From Pseudomonadota bacterium (lineage in GTDB: Bacteria > Myxococcota_A > UBA796 > GCA-2862545), in assembly GCA_005776945.1 (NCBI GenBank), contig SXOB01000030.1:1-64000 (forward strand): a stretch of DNA of 64,000 nucleotides, written 5' to 3'. Every line of letters begins with the position of its first letter. Position 1 is the first letter of the stretch. Shown in pieces: positions 1 to 7,929 of the stretch. The notes under the pieces are model-generated. The model searched no databases, had not been told where the DNA came from, and saw only the letters and a program-made list of their open reading frames with translations. The translations under genes and the position numbers were made by a program.

Positions 1-385
1 CGGCGATGCCGAAGCCGTCGTCGTCGAGGTCGTCTTCCATGCCGTCGCAGGCGTGGTCGATGAAGTCGTAGGGGACGTCGGGCGCGCCGGGGTGGATGCT
101 GGCGTCGTTGTCGTTGCAGTCGTCGCCGCCCCAGACCTCGCCGTCGTAGCCGTCGTCGTCGAGGTCGTGGTCTTCGGTGCCGCCCGTCCCTGTGTCCGTC
201 GGATCGGGGGGATCCGTCGGGTCGGTGGGGTCCGTCGGCTCTGTTGGGGGCGAGTCCGAGTCCGTATCCGGGGGGTCTGGGTCGATCGGGATGTCCGTGT
301 CGGTCAGCGAATCCGACTCGGTCGGCACCGTAGTGACGTCGCAGGCGACGAGCGCAAGGGTTCCAAGAAGGGTGCTCAGGCGCAT
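1..385 (-). CDS. MopE-motif lipoprotein, 3' end cut by window edge
   Basis: Only the first 128 codons lie in the window; the gene runs off the left edge. The start ATG at 385-383 opens a lipoprotein signal with Arg2 and a hydrophobic stretch ending LALVAC, so Cys15 would be lipidated. A low-complexity linker rich in Asp, Pro and Thr (PTDPTDPTDPPDPTDTG) follows, then acidic repeats of the MopE type, including GGDDCNDNDASIHPGAPDVP and HACDGMEDDLDDDGFG. In this family the Asp/Cys motifs are thought to bind metal or calcium on the cell surface. It reads leftward, after the operon that ends at 513, but is separated from it by 127 bp holding a strong hairpin, so it is probably transcribed separately. 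The role is unknown beyond surface metal binding. Confidence 0.85.
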   Translation of the reverse strand, partial: MRLSTLLGTLALVACDVTTVPTESDSLTDTDIPIDPDPPDTDSDSPPTEPTDPTDPTDPPDPTDTGTGGTEDHDLDDDGYDGEVWGGDDCNDNDASIHPGAPDVPYDFIDHACDGMEDDLDDDGFGIA

Positions 386-484
386 CGAATCCCCCACGCC
401 GACCTAGCCAGATGCTCGCCGCCGCGCCCGAAGGCGTCAGACGCGACCCAGATCTTGGAGGGCCACCGGCCTTCCAGGCCGTCT

Positions 485-510
485 CCGGCGGACGCCGGGG
501 GTCACCCCGG
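485..510 (-). terminator. overlapping hairpins after the PLD operon
   Basis: Directly after the stop of the PLD nuclease gene (minus strand) two mutually exclusive stems can form: CCGGC/GCCGG (485-489 with 494-498) and CCGGGG/CCCCGG (495-500 with 505-510). There is no T run, so this would be a GC-hairpin terminator or a transcript-end stabiliser. The downstream stem contains a 14-bp sequence also found at the start of the operon. Confidence 0.4.
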
Positions 511-511
511 A
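498..511. repeat. 14-bp operon-flanking repeat, copy 1
   Basis: GGGGTCACCCCGGA at 498-511, just outside the last stop codon of the five-gene operon, is identical to 6262-6275, which touches the first start codon of that operon. The core GGGGT-C-ACCCC is an odd palindrome. Its role is unknown; chance cannot be excluded. Confidence 0.35.
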
Positions 512-512
512 C

Positions 513-2186
513 TCAGAGCGACGCGTTGTCCGTGTCGGGGGTCGCGAGAATCAGGTTCCGCCAATCCTCACGGATGGAACCTTCACCCGACGTCAACGGG
601 CAGCTCGCCCAATTCGCAGGGTCGTCGCCGGGCGCGGATGGGTCGATCCGCTCCATGGAGCGGGCGGCGTTGCCGTCGGGACCCCCCGCAAAGGGCGGGC
701 CGCCGTCGCCTGCCACGTCGATGACGTTGGCCTGCGGGTCGAGGAGACTGAGCTCCAGCGCGTGGTCTTCCAGGTAGAGCCGCAGGCCGCGGTCGTCGTT
801 GAACGGATTGATGACGAGGTCGGCCGTCGTGAGGGCAGAGGTCGCGTCCTGCGGCGCGCCATCCTGGTAGGCTTCGAGGACGTGGTCGGCGACGAGCAGG
901 GTGTCGCCCGCCGGCAGGACAGTGCCCGGCGGAAAGCCGACGACGGTGTCAAAGGGGCTCGAAACCTGCCAAAGGTCCAGAACGAGGTCGCGGTCGGTCA
1001 TGTTCTTGAGTTCGATGAACTCATCGAAGCCTTCGGGGTCTTCAGGGGTCACGCCGTACCAGTGCACTTCGTTGATGACGACGTCGCCAGCCAGGACTTC
1101 GGGGGCGTCCGGCTGGTCACCGGGGACGCGGCCGTTGAACCACAGCGATTCCCACCATGCGGTGGCCAGGCGGGCAGCTTCGCGGTCGTGGACGACGAGC
1201 AGGGTCTCATCGTTGGACTGCGTCGCTGACGCCGACCAGTTGAAGGACCCCGTGATGAGGATCGGCTCTTCACCTTCCGCATCGAGGATGATGGTCTTGG
1301 CGTGTAGCCGGCCGCCGCCGGCCTGGTAGTCGCCGGGCTGGGTGGTGGCGTCGTTGCCGTCGAGTCGGAGCGGGACCTCGCTGCGAAGGAGCCGGTACAC
1401 CTCGGTGAACTGACCGTTGCTGTGCATCTGGGACTGGTCCATGACACCCGCGACGCCCGTGCCCTCTGCGACGGACCCGCCTAGGGCTTCGTGTTGGCGC
1501 ACGAATGCTGAACCGAGCTGGTCCTTCGTGAAGGCGAAAATCGCAAAGCGAACCGACGTTTTCGCGCCGTCGACGAGTTCGAGGATGCGGCCCATCGCGT
1601 CTTCGTTCGGCGAAAACCAGACCTCTACGCTCGCATCGCCGACCGGGTAGGTGCGGCCGTTGTCGAGCGTGATCTTGTCTTGGCCGTAGGCGCCATTCCA
1701 CATTTGTTCGAATTCGGCTGTGAAGTCCGCGGCGACCGGGGGCGAGTCCAGGAACACGAAGTTGTTCGCGTTCTGTTGGAGGTCAGAGTCCGTCCAGTTC
1801 GCCGTGCCCGTGAACACGAACCGGCCGTCGACGACGACGAACTTGTCATGCATGATGTGGGCTGAATTGCCGACGCGAAGGGGCACGTCGCGGTCGTACA
1901 GCGCGGTGTAGCCGGCGTTGTGGATGTGTCCGCCGTCTCCAACCATTCGGACGGGCACACCTCGGTCGTAGGCGCGGATGACGGCGTCGACGAGCGGTTC
2001 GTGGCTGAAGCCCATCACAGCCATGTCGACCGACGCGTCGGCCTGATCGATGAGATCGATCATGAGGCGCACGGCATCGCTTTCCCAGACGGTGTCCAGG
2101 TTGCTTCCGGGGTTGTTGAAGTACACCGAGACGGGGCCTTGGTTGGGGACGTCCGGCGCCGCGCAGGCCAGCCAAAGGGCGATCAT
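513..2186 (-). CDS. PLD-superfamily nuclease/phosphodiesterase lipoprotein with C-terminal lamin-tail domain
   Basis: Last gene of the operon, 557 residues. The ATG at 2186 overlaps the upstream stop (ATGA). The N-terminus MIALWLAC suggests a lipoprotein with a very short signal. Two phospholipase D half-domains follow, each with an HKD motif: HDKFVVVDG with H113 and K115, followed by GTANW; and HAKTIILD with H295 and K297, followed by GSFNWSAS. PLD enzymes join two such motifs into one active site that cleaves phosphodiesters through a phosphohistidine. Residues from about 370 form a lamin-tail beta-sandwich starting VVINEVHWYG and ending near RSMERIDPSAPGDDPANW. LTDs are known to accompany secreted bacterial nucleases. 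The likely role is a surface-anchored nuclease; a phospholipase cannot be excluded from sequence alone. Confidence 0.9.
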   Translation of the reverse strand: MIALWLACAAPDVPNQGPVSVYFNNPGSNLDTVWESDAVRLMIDLIDQADASVDMAVMGFSHEPLVDAVIRAYDRGVPVRMVGDGGHIHNAGYTALYDRDVPLRVGNSAHIMHDKFVVVDGRFVFTGTANWTDSDLQQNANNFVFLDSPPVAADFTAEFEQMWNGAYGQDKITLDNGRTYPVGDASVEVWFSPNEDAMGRILELVDGAKTSVRFAIFAFTKDQLGSAFVRQHEALGGSVAEGTGVAGVMDQSQMHSNGQFTEVYRLLRSEVPLRLDGNDATTQPGDYQAGGGRLHAKTIILDAEGEEPILITGSFNWSASATQSNDETLLVVHDREAARLATAWWESLWFNGRVPGDQPDAPEVLAGDVVINEVHWYGVTPEDPEGFDEFIELKNMTDRDLVLDLWQVSSPFDTVVGFPPGTVLPAGDTLLVADHVLEAYQDGAPQDATSALTTADLVINPFNDDRGLRLYLEDHALELSLLDPQANVIDVAGDGGPPFAGGPDGNAARSMERIDPSAPGDDPANWASCPLTSGEGSIREDWRNLILATPDTDNASL

Positions 2187-3256
2187 GGGGCGTCCTCGGC
2201 GCCGGCGACGATGGTGGCGACCGCGGCTTCGATGGCGTCGAGTGCGGGCGTCCGACCGCCTTGGCCGAGCAAGCCCCAGGCGAGGCCGTCCACGAATTGG
2301 TCGGACGGAATGGCGGCGCCGCCGAAGGTGCGCACGGCGGGTAGTGCGGGGTGGGTCAGCACGAGGGCTCGCGGCCAGGCGCCTCGTGCGCCGGGTGGGA
2401 CCCAGAGGACGGTGGGCAGCGGCTCGGCGACGGTCAGGTGCAGGACGTCGGGGGCGGCGCTGTCCAGCAGGGCGGACAGGCTGGGGACGCGGGTTCCGAA
2501 GCCCGAGCCGGTCACGACGGTGACGCCGAAGCCGGTCTCGGCCTTCTCCTGGAGCGTCAGGATGAGGGCCTCGTCGGCAACGTCGTCCGACAACAGAACG
2601 ATGTCGCCCCGTGCGGCGAAAACCCCGTCGATGAGCCGTTTGACGAGCCGTTCCTGGGGCCCACACCAGAGCTCGAGCAAGCTGCCATCGGGCAGAGGGT
2701 AGGACCAGCGCGGGTCGGCGATGGACTTGTTGAGCGCGTCGTAGGCGTCGGTGCTCGTGGCGTCGACGCCGCCGTGCAGTTGCACGTGTTCGGCTTCGAC
2801 GTCTTGGGCGACGTCTTCGTAGGTCACGTCGATGGCAAGCTGCAGGCCCGTGCCCGTGCCGAGGGCGGTCGCCGCAAACAGGCGCCGGCGATCGACGATG
2901 GCAAAGGCGTCGGACATCACGACGTCCGTGCTGGGCCAAGCGACGTCGGTGTTGAGATCGAAGTCGAAGAGCTCGAGGCCCGCGTCAACCTGGGTGTGGT
3001 CGACGCCTTCGAGCGCCGGGAAGACGACGTCGATGTCGGTGACGAGGCGGACGTCCACGCCGGCCGCGGCGCGATCGGCGAGGGCCAGCGCGACTGTGGT
3101 GTCGTCGGCTGCGGGGAGGGCCGCCCGCACCTCGTAGGTGGCGTCTTCGACGACTTGAGCCGCGGCGGCGTCGACGTCGATGGCGTCGGCGATCAGCAGA
3201 TCGAAGGTCACGGTCGACGTGGTCGGCGCCGTGCACGCGAGGAGAACCCCGATCAT
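2183..3256 (-). CDS. catalytically degenerate PLD-like lipoprotein
   Basis: 357 residues; the ATG at 3256 sits in an ATGA overlap with the LTD gene before it, and its own stop overlaps the next start. The N-terminus MIGVLLAC looks like a short lipoprotein signal. It follows the layout of the downstream PLD enzyme: a Rossmann-like stretch (ADRAAAGVDVRLVTDID), then SDAFAIVDRRRLFAATAL where an active enzyme has HDKFVVVDGRFVFTGTANW. S115 and A117 thus replace the catalytic His and Lys. The second half (GSLLELWCGPQERLVKRLID) matches the start of PLD half two, but no HxK motif follows. I infer a pseudoenzyme, probably a structural or regulatory partner of the active copy. The homology to PLD is my reading of aligned segments, not a database hit. 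Confidence 0.75.
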   Translation of the reverse strand: MIGVLLACTAPTTSTVTFDLLIADAIDVDAAAAQVVEDATYEVRAALPAADDTTVALALADRAAAGVDVRLVTDIDVVFPALEGVDHTQVDAGLELFDFDLNTDVAWPSTDVVMSDAFAIVDRRRLFAATALGTGTGLQLAIDVTYEDVAQDVEAEHVQLHGGVDATSTDAYDALNKSIADPRWSYPLPDGSLLELWCGPQERLVKRLIDGVFAARGDIVLLSDDVADEALILTLQEKAETGFGVTVVTGSGFGTRVPSLSALLDSAAPDVLHLTVAEPLPTVLWVPPGARGAWPRALVLTHPALPAVRTFGGAAIPSDQFVDGLAWGLLGQGGRTPALDAIEAAVATIVAGAEDAP

Positions 3257-3936
3257 TCGAGGCTCCCGGCGGCGAACGCGCCCGCGTAGTCGGGGGAGTT
3301 GGGCCGGCCTGGCGTCGCGCGCGTGGTGGCCCGGCAGTCCACGTGGACGAGGTCGTCGTTGGGAACGTCGACTTCGGCACCGGTCATGAAGTGCCAAGCC
3401 GCTGGGTTGCCGCCGTCGGAACCGAACATGAGCTCGCTGCGCTCCATCGAGCGGCTGAGGGCCCCGTCGTAGCCGCCGGCGAACGGCAGCTGGTCCACGT
3501 CGCCGATCGTCTCAAGCAGTCGTTCGTCTCGGTCGCGCAACGTGAGGGCGAATCCGGCGTCCATAGGCAGCCGGAGGCCGCTGACGACGGTGGCCAGTGG
3601 CAGGCACCCCGTGTTTTTGGCGGCGTAGGCGACGTGCTCCCCTACGTTGATGAGCCGGCCGAGGTCGGGAAGGACCCACGTTTCCTCGATGGGGCCTGTC
3701 AAAGTCAGCCGCCACTGGGACAGGTCGATGGGGCGAACGCCTTCGTTGCGAAGCTCGACGAACACGTCGTCGGCAACCCATACATCGCCCTTCACGGCTC
3801 CAGACCACAAGACCTCGGAGATCTTGATGTTGCCGCGTTCGCCGCTCATCCCTTCCCCCTCCGAGAGGCCATCGCGGAAATCCACGCCCTCGTCGATGGG
3901 CGGGGGCGCGTCACACGCCAGCCACAGGGGGATCAA
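3253..3936 (-). CDS. lamin-tail-domain lipoprotein
   Basis: 227 residues. The likely start is TTG at 3936 inside a TTGA overlap with the barrel gene; translation gives MIPLWLAC, another very short lipoprotein signal with Cys8. After an acidic linker the body is a single lamin-tail domain: IKISEVLWSGA, DVFVELRNEG, PIDLSQWRLTLTG, and a late SRSMERS segment that resembles the one in the LTD of the PLD nuclease two genes on. LTDs are Ig-fold beta-sandwiches often found next to secreted hydrolases and thought to bind nucleic acid, membranes or partner proteins. It has no enzymatic motifs, so I infer an accessory subunit of the surface complex encoded by this operon. Confidence 0.85.
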   Translation of the reverse strand: MIPLWLACDAPPPIDEGVDFRDGLSEGEGMSGERGNIKISEVLWSGAVKGDVWVADDVFVELRNEGVRPIDLSQWRLTLTGPIEETWVLPDLGRLINVGEHVAYAAKNTGCLPLATVVSGLRLPMDAGFALTLRDRDERLLETIGDVDQLPFAGGYDGALSRSMERSELMFGSDGGNPAAWHFMTGAEVDVPNDDLVHVDCRATTRATPGRPNSPDYAGAFAAGSLE

Positions 3937-5453
3937 AAGCGCGTCTCAAGGCCGAGGGACGCGAGCCAAGGCGTCGCGCCGGCCGCGCTGCCGAGCGCGT
4001 CGCCGGCCACGCGGTCGATCGGGGTCTCGTAGAAATTCGCCCCGGCCACCGTGGCGCCCGTGAGCCAGACGTCGACGGGCTCGAAGCGCCAGCCGAGTTG
4101 AAGGTCGATTTCGTGTCCGAGGCTGTCCCCGAGACGCGTTTGCGCTGCGATGCTCTCCCGCGCGATCCCGAACGGGGGCGTGAGGCTCTCGACGTCCGCC
4201 GGGTCGACGAAGGACACGGCGCGGTCGCTGAGGAACCACCAGCTCGCCTTGACGGACGGCCCTTTGGACCAGCGCCAGAGCGCACTTGCATGCAGCGTGC
4301 GGGTGCCCGCCTTGCGCTCCCGGTCCTGAGGGTTGTCCTGAACGCCGCCGACGCCGACGTAGGCCGTGGGATGCAGTCCGAGGAAGCGGTTGAAGATCAC
4401 ACCGCCCGTGTGAGCGCCCTTCATCCCGACGTAGCCGTGGCTGTAGGCGATTCCCTTCGTGTCGAAGGCGCCACCGATCGCGTCGAAGAAAGCGAGGTCG
4501 GCGGCGACGTGGTGATCCTCCCCTGTCGCAAGGCGCGCGCCGCCCCCGAAGGCGACGCCGTTGCAGTCGATGTCCTGGGTCGTCGCCGCCTGACGGTCGA
4601 TGCCGGTCGACGTGTCGAAGGTCAGCCAGGGGCGAACGGGTCCCACTTCGATCGAGGCGCGGAGGCCGGCATTGGCCACCCAGTCGTTGTCCGATGCGTT
4701 GCCGAGCAGGCCGTCGTACGAGATGTCAGAGCCACTTCCGCCCGCACCGACACCCGTGAACGCCCCGTAGGGGGTGAGGTCGAGCTTCGCGGGCAAACCG
4801 TCGAGGCGCACGACGAGGGCATGCCGGTGCGTGACGGTCTTGCCGTCGAAGTCGTAGGTGGGGTCCGTGGACTGGCCCACGAAGGACACGAAGTCGGCGC
4901 CATCAATGTCCGTGCTGCCGGCGACGACGTCGACGGGAATCGCGATCACGGAGCCGAAGTCGCCGAGCGGAATGTCGATGCGGACGGCGTCGATCGTGTC
5001 GGACCAGACGTAGTCTGGCGCACCCTGCAGACCGCCGATGGAAAACGGCATGCGGCCGATCGTGGTCACCACACCCCCATCCGCCGCGGTCCGCAACTCG
5101 AGCGCGAGACGTTGGACGTACAGGAAGCCGCCGAAGGGGTCGACCTTTCCGATCTGGTCGCTGCCCCAAAGACCGCGGTGGCTCGCTGCGACGAGGAGCG
5201 AAGCGTGCGGATGCGGGCGCCAGGCGAGGTCGAGCGCGATGCCGGTCACGGCGAATCGTGCGGCGTCGTCGCTGTCGAGAATGGCCTGGTCGCTGGTGTT
5301 GTCGAGCGGCTTGAAGTCGAGGTCGTTCGATGCGAAGCCCTCCGTGCTGAATGTGGCGTCTACGGTCAGTTCGCCGGGTTCGGCTTCGGCGTCGGCCACG
5401 GTGGTTTCGGCATCTGCCGCGAGGGCGACGGCAGCGAGGAAGAGGGCGGTCAC
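3933..5453 (-). CDS. outer-membrane beta-barrel protein
   Basis: 506 residues, second gene of the operon. The GTG at 5453 overlaps the upstream TGA (GTGA). The signal is short and lacks basic residues: MTALFLAAVALA then AD, a plausible signal peptidase I site. The rest is alternating polar/hydrophobic strands with aromatic girdles and short turns, typical of a porin-like barrel, and ends in ...ASLGLETRF with the terminal Phe recognised by the BAM machinery. There is no plug or TonB box that I can see. Tightly coupled to four surface proteins, it may be a pore, anchor or receptor for the complex. The exact porin family cannot be named from sequence alone. Confidence 0.85.
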   Translation of the reverse strand: MTALFLAAVALAADAETTVADAEAEPGELTVDATFSTEGFASNDLDFKPLDNTSDQAILDSDDAARFAVTGIALDLAWRPHPHASLLVAASHRGLWGSDQIGKVDPFGGFLYVQRLALELRTAADGGVVTTIGRMPFSIGGLQGAPDYVWSDTIDAVRIDIPLGDFGSVIAIPVDVVAGSTDIDGADFVSFVGQSTDPTYDFDGKTVTHRHALVVRLDGLPAKLDLTPYGAFTGVGAGGSGSDISYDGLLGNASDNDWVANAGLRASIEVGPVRPWLTFDTSTGIDRQAATTQDIDCNGVAFGGGARLATGEDHHVAADLAFFDAIGGAFDTKGIAYSHGYVGMKGAHTGGVIFNRFLGLHPTAYVGVGGVQDNPQDRERKAGTRTLHASALWRWSKGPSVKASWWFLSDRAVSFVDPADVESLTPPFGIARESIAAQTRLGDSLGHEIDLQLGWRFEPVDVWLTGATVAGANFYETPIDRVAGDALGSAAGATPWLASLGLETRF

Positions 5454-6262
5454 AGGGTCTCCGCTGGAACGGCGAGTTGGCCAAGGGACATCACCACGAT
5501 CGCGTGGGCGCCGTAGCTGTAGAGGACGGGGCCGGTGACCTGCAGTCGGTCGCCGACGGCCGCGGTGACGCCGCGGCGCGTGAGCTCGACGTCGAGGGTG
5601 ACGACGACGTCGGCCCCCGTGTCGGTGGTCAGGGTCATCTCCCCGAAGCCATCGGGGGCGGCTGAAACCGTCCCCGTGACGCGGACGACGCTGGCGTCGT
5701 GCGAGGCGTCGAGCGGGCCGTCGGCGAGCTCGTAGTAGATTGGAATCGGCGCTTCGACGGAGATCAACTCGAACGTCGAGACGCGGGGCAGGTCGAAGGC
5801 GTTGGCCACGCTGGTGACGTCGATCGTCACCCAACTTCCGGCTGGAAAGGCGGCGAGGCGGGCGTCGCCGAGGACGAAGGTCCCGCCGCTCATGTCCTGA
5901 AGGAAGAAAGAGCCGTAGTATTTCTGGTCGCTCTCGACCTCGGACGAGCCCACGGGGACGCAGCCATCGGCCTTGAAGTAGACGCGCGGCGTCACCGTGA
6001 CGACGCCGGAGAGGGTCGCCGGCAAGTCGGGCGAGATGCCCCAACCGTCGCAGGCCGGCAGCACGGCGTCTGCGGGGAAGGACGTTCCGAAGTCCGGCGC
6101 GATCGGTAAGTCCGCGATGGGGGTGGGTCCGGTGGCGCCGTACGGGACGTCGGTGAACTCCATGGCTTCACTGACGTCGAGGGTCGAACCGTCGCCGAAG
6201 ACGGCGGTGGGGGCGTCGCCTCGCACGTCGACACAGGCGAGGCCGACAAGGGTCGCGAACAG
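5450..6262 (-). CDS. OB-fold-like lipoprotein, first gene of the surface-nuclease operon
   Basis: The frame opens right after a stop at 6268-6266. The only standard start is GTG at 6226, but that would discard an obvious lipoprotein signal. Starting at CTG 6262-6260 gives MFATLVGLAC-VDV (Cys10), in line with every other protein of the operon, so I give 6262 as the likely start (270 residues; 258 from GTG). The body appears to hold two small beta-barrel modules: one around VTVTPRVYFKADG...YYGSFFLQDMSGGTFVLGD, and one around VVRVTGTVSAAPDGFG...VGDRLQVTGPVLYSYG. These resemble the OB-folds attached to secreted nucleases, which often bind single-stranded nucleic acid. The stop overlaps the next start. 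Confidence 0.75.
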   Translation of the reverse strand: MFATLVGLACVDVRGDAPTAVFGDGSTLDVSEAMEFTDVPYGATGPTPIADLPIAPDFGTSFPADAVLPACDGWGISPDLPATLSGVVTVTPRVYFKADGCVPVGSSEVESDQKYYGSFFLQDMSGGTFVLGDARLAAFPAGSWVTIDVTSVANAFDLPRVSTFELISVEAPIPIYYELADGPLDASHDASVVRVTGTVSAAPDGFGEMTLTTDTGADVVVTLDVELTRRGVTAAVGDRLQVTGPVLYSYGAHAIVVMSLGQLAVPAETL

Positions 6263-6275
6263 GGGTCACCCCGGA
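6262..6275. repeat. 14-bp operon-flanking repeat, copy 2
   Basis: Same 14 bases as 498-511, here overlapping the proposed CTG start of the first operon gene. Within the minus-strand transcript it reads TCCGGGGTGACCCC, whose GGGGTGA could also act as the ribosome-binding site for the CTG start, though only 3 nt away. Confidence 0.35.
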
Positions 6276-6303
6276 GGCCGGGCGGGCTAACCCCAACCGG
6301 CCT
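6275..6303 (-). promoter_or_regulatory. inverted repeat in the operon leader
   Basis: A perfect 7-bp inverted repeat, AGGCCGG at 6275-6281 and CCGGCCT at 6297-6303, separated by 15 bases. It lies between the end of the PP2C gene and the operon start, so it could be a leader hairpin, an operator, or part of a terminator. A second small stem, CGCGCC/GGCGCG at 6349-6362, directly follows the PP2C stop codon. No convincing -35/-10 pair was found in the roughly 100 bp between the genes. Confidence 0.35.
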
Positions 6304-6363
6304 GACGACAAGTTGACGACTGATCGTGCTCTGGGTGACGTTTCTGCCCGCGCCTCGGCGCGG

Positions 6364-7839
6364 TCAAACCTCGACGACGAGGAGCGTCACGTTGTCTTTG
6401 CCGCCGCCATGGTGGGCCGCGCGGACGAGTTCGCGCGCCGCGATCCTGGGGTCCGAGTAGGTGTTCAGGATCGACTCCATGTCGCGGTCGTCGACCTCAT
6501 TCCACAGGCCGTCGGAGCAGATCATCAGGCGGTCGCCGGGCAGAAGTTCGACGCGGAACATCTCGGGCTCGACGTCGTGGTCCGTGCCAACGGTCCGCAA
6601 CAGAATGTTCGAGTGGGGATGATGCCGGGCCTCTTCGGCCTTGAGCTTGCCCTTGTCGACCATCTTCTGGACCCAGCTGTGGTCCTTCGTAAGTTGATCG
6701 AGGACGCCGTCGCGCAGCAGGTAGCCGCGGCTGTCGCCAACATTGGCGAGGTAGCCGACACGACCTTCGGCCACGAGCAGGCAGACCATCGTGGTCCCCA
6801 TGTCCGTGCCCTTGGCGTCGGCGTGGTCCTTGACGGCGTTGTTTGCGGCTTGGAAGGCCTCGCGCAGGCGCGTCTCGAGGCCGACGGGGTCGCTGGCCCG
6901 AACCGGACGGAGGCGTTCAACGATGGTCTCGACGGCGAGGGCACTTGCGATCTCGCCGCAGTCGTGGCCCCCCATCCCGTCGGCGACAACGTAGAACTGC
7001 AGCTGCGGCTCGACGTGTAGCCACGACCAGTTGTCCTCGTTGAGCTGCCGCAGCAGGCCTACGTCGGAAAGAACGGCGAGACGCGGCAAATAGGCCCGGT
7101 CCACCCATGCATTGTGGACGCGTTCCATCGCGCGGCCAAACCCCATCGTGTCGTCCCAGCTGCCGCGTTCGGCGTCCAAGAACAGGCGCTGCAGCCCGAT
7201 GGCCTCGGGGTCGCAATAGCGTCGGAGGATTTCCGCGAGGGACGCCAGCGTCGTGACGCGCTGCTCTCGCTCGACCGGGCGACCCACGGAGGCGATGTCG
7301 AGGTCGAACAGTCGCATCGTGCCGTCTTGTGCGACAAGCAGGTTGGCACGCTGGAGGCTGGCGACGGCGATTTCGCGCGTGTGCAAGCGGGCCAAGGCGC
7401 CGAGCGCACGTTGACCGAGGCCGAAGACGCGTCGATTGGGCAGCGGGCTGGCCTCGTCGACCATGAGGCCGTCGCCCAGGTACGGAATCACGCTGTAGAG
7501 CACGTCGGCTTCGACGAACGCAGCGACCGGCGACGCGAGACCCGCGTGGCGCTCGTTGCGAGCGACGAAGTCGAGGTAGGGCTGAAAGCCTTCGACCTTC
7601 CATCGCGCCGACACGAGGAAGCGTCGATCGGTGAGCGGGGCCTTGCACCGAACGCAAGCGCGGGCTGAACGTGGGGACTCGTCGTTGAGGCAAGCCCAAC
7701 ACTTGCGGAGGGTCCGGTCTGGTCGAATGTCGTTCGCCAGGTAGAACATGCGGCCTTCGGTCAGCCGCACAAGGCCCTCGATCGTGAAGTGTTCGCCGAG
7801 CGGGGTGCCCTGAGGCAGATGCATCGGCCGTTCACTCAT
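6364..7839 (-). CDS. PP2C-type Ser/Thr phosphatase with N-terminal zinc-ribbon pseudokinase
   Basis: 491 residues from the ATG at 7839, preceded by GGGAG; GTG 7857 and ATG 7824 are alternatives. The C-terminal half (about 255-491) is a PP2C phosphatase with the expected motifs: NEDNWSW, VADGMGGHDCGE (metal-binding Asp and Gly-Gly), GTTMVCLLV, GDSRGYLLRDG, TKDHSW, CSDGLWNEV and a final DNVTLLVVEV. The first half resembles a protein kinase fold but is catalytically empty: no glycine loop, LQRANLLV in place of the HRD..N loop, and FDLD instead of DFG. A four-Cys ribbon (C47, C50, C62, C65) is inserted near its start. It likely dephosphorylates Ser/Thr targets of kinases such as those at 20420-27102, with the pseudokinase sensing or docking. 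Confidence 0.9.
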   Translation of the reverse strand: MSERPMHLPQGTPLGEHFTIEGLVRLTEGRMFYLANDIRPDRTLRKCWACLNDESPRSARACVRCKAPLTDRRFLVSARWKVEGFQPYLDFVARNERHAGLASPVAAFVEADVLYSVIPYLGDGLMVDEASPLPNRRVFGLGQRALGALARLHTREIAVASLQRANLLVAQDGTMRLFDLDIASVGRPVEREQRVTTLASLAEILRRYCDPEAIGLQRLFLDAERGSWDDTMGFGRAMERVHNAWVDRAYLPRLAVLSDVGLLRQLNEDNWSWLHVEPQLQFYVVADGMGGHDCGEIASALAVETIVERLRPVRASDPVGLETRLREAFQAANNAVKDHADAKGTDMGTTMVCLLVAEGRVGYLANVGDSRGYLLRDGVLDQLTKDHSWVQKMVDKGKLKAEEARHHPHSNILLRTVGTDHDVEPEMFRVELLPGDRLMICSDGLWNEVDDRDMESILNTYSDPRIAARELVRAAHHGGGKDNVTLLVVEV

Positions 7840-7929
7840 CCGGGGTCTCCCGGGCACACGTCACGCGAACGGACGCGCTGCGCAAGGTTTCGTGGGCCTG
7901 CTGACGCCGAGCCCGTCGAGTCGTGGCGT

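Noticed and set aside
53-724. Plus-strand open frames over the left edge and the LTD coding region
   Set aside because: Arg/Val-rich shadows of the minus-strand lipoprotein and PLD genes; no ribosome-binding site or domain.
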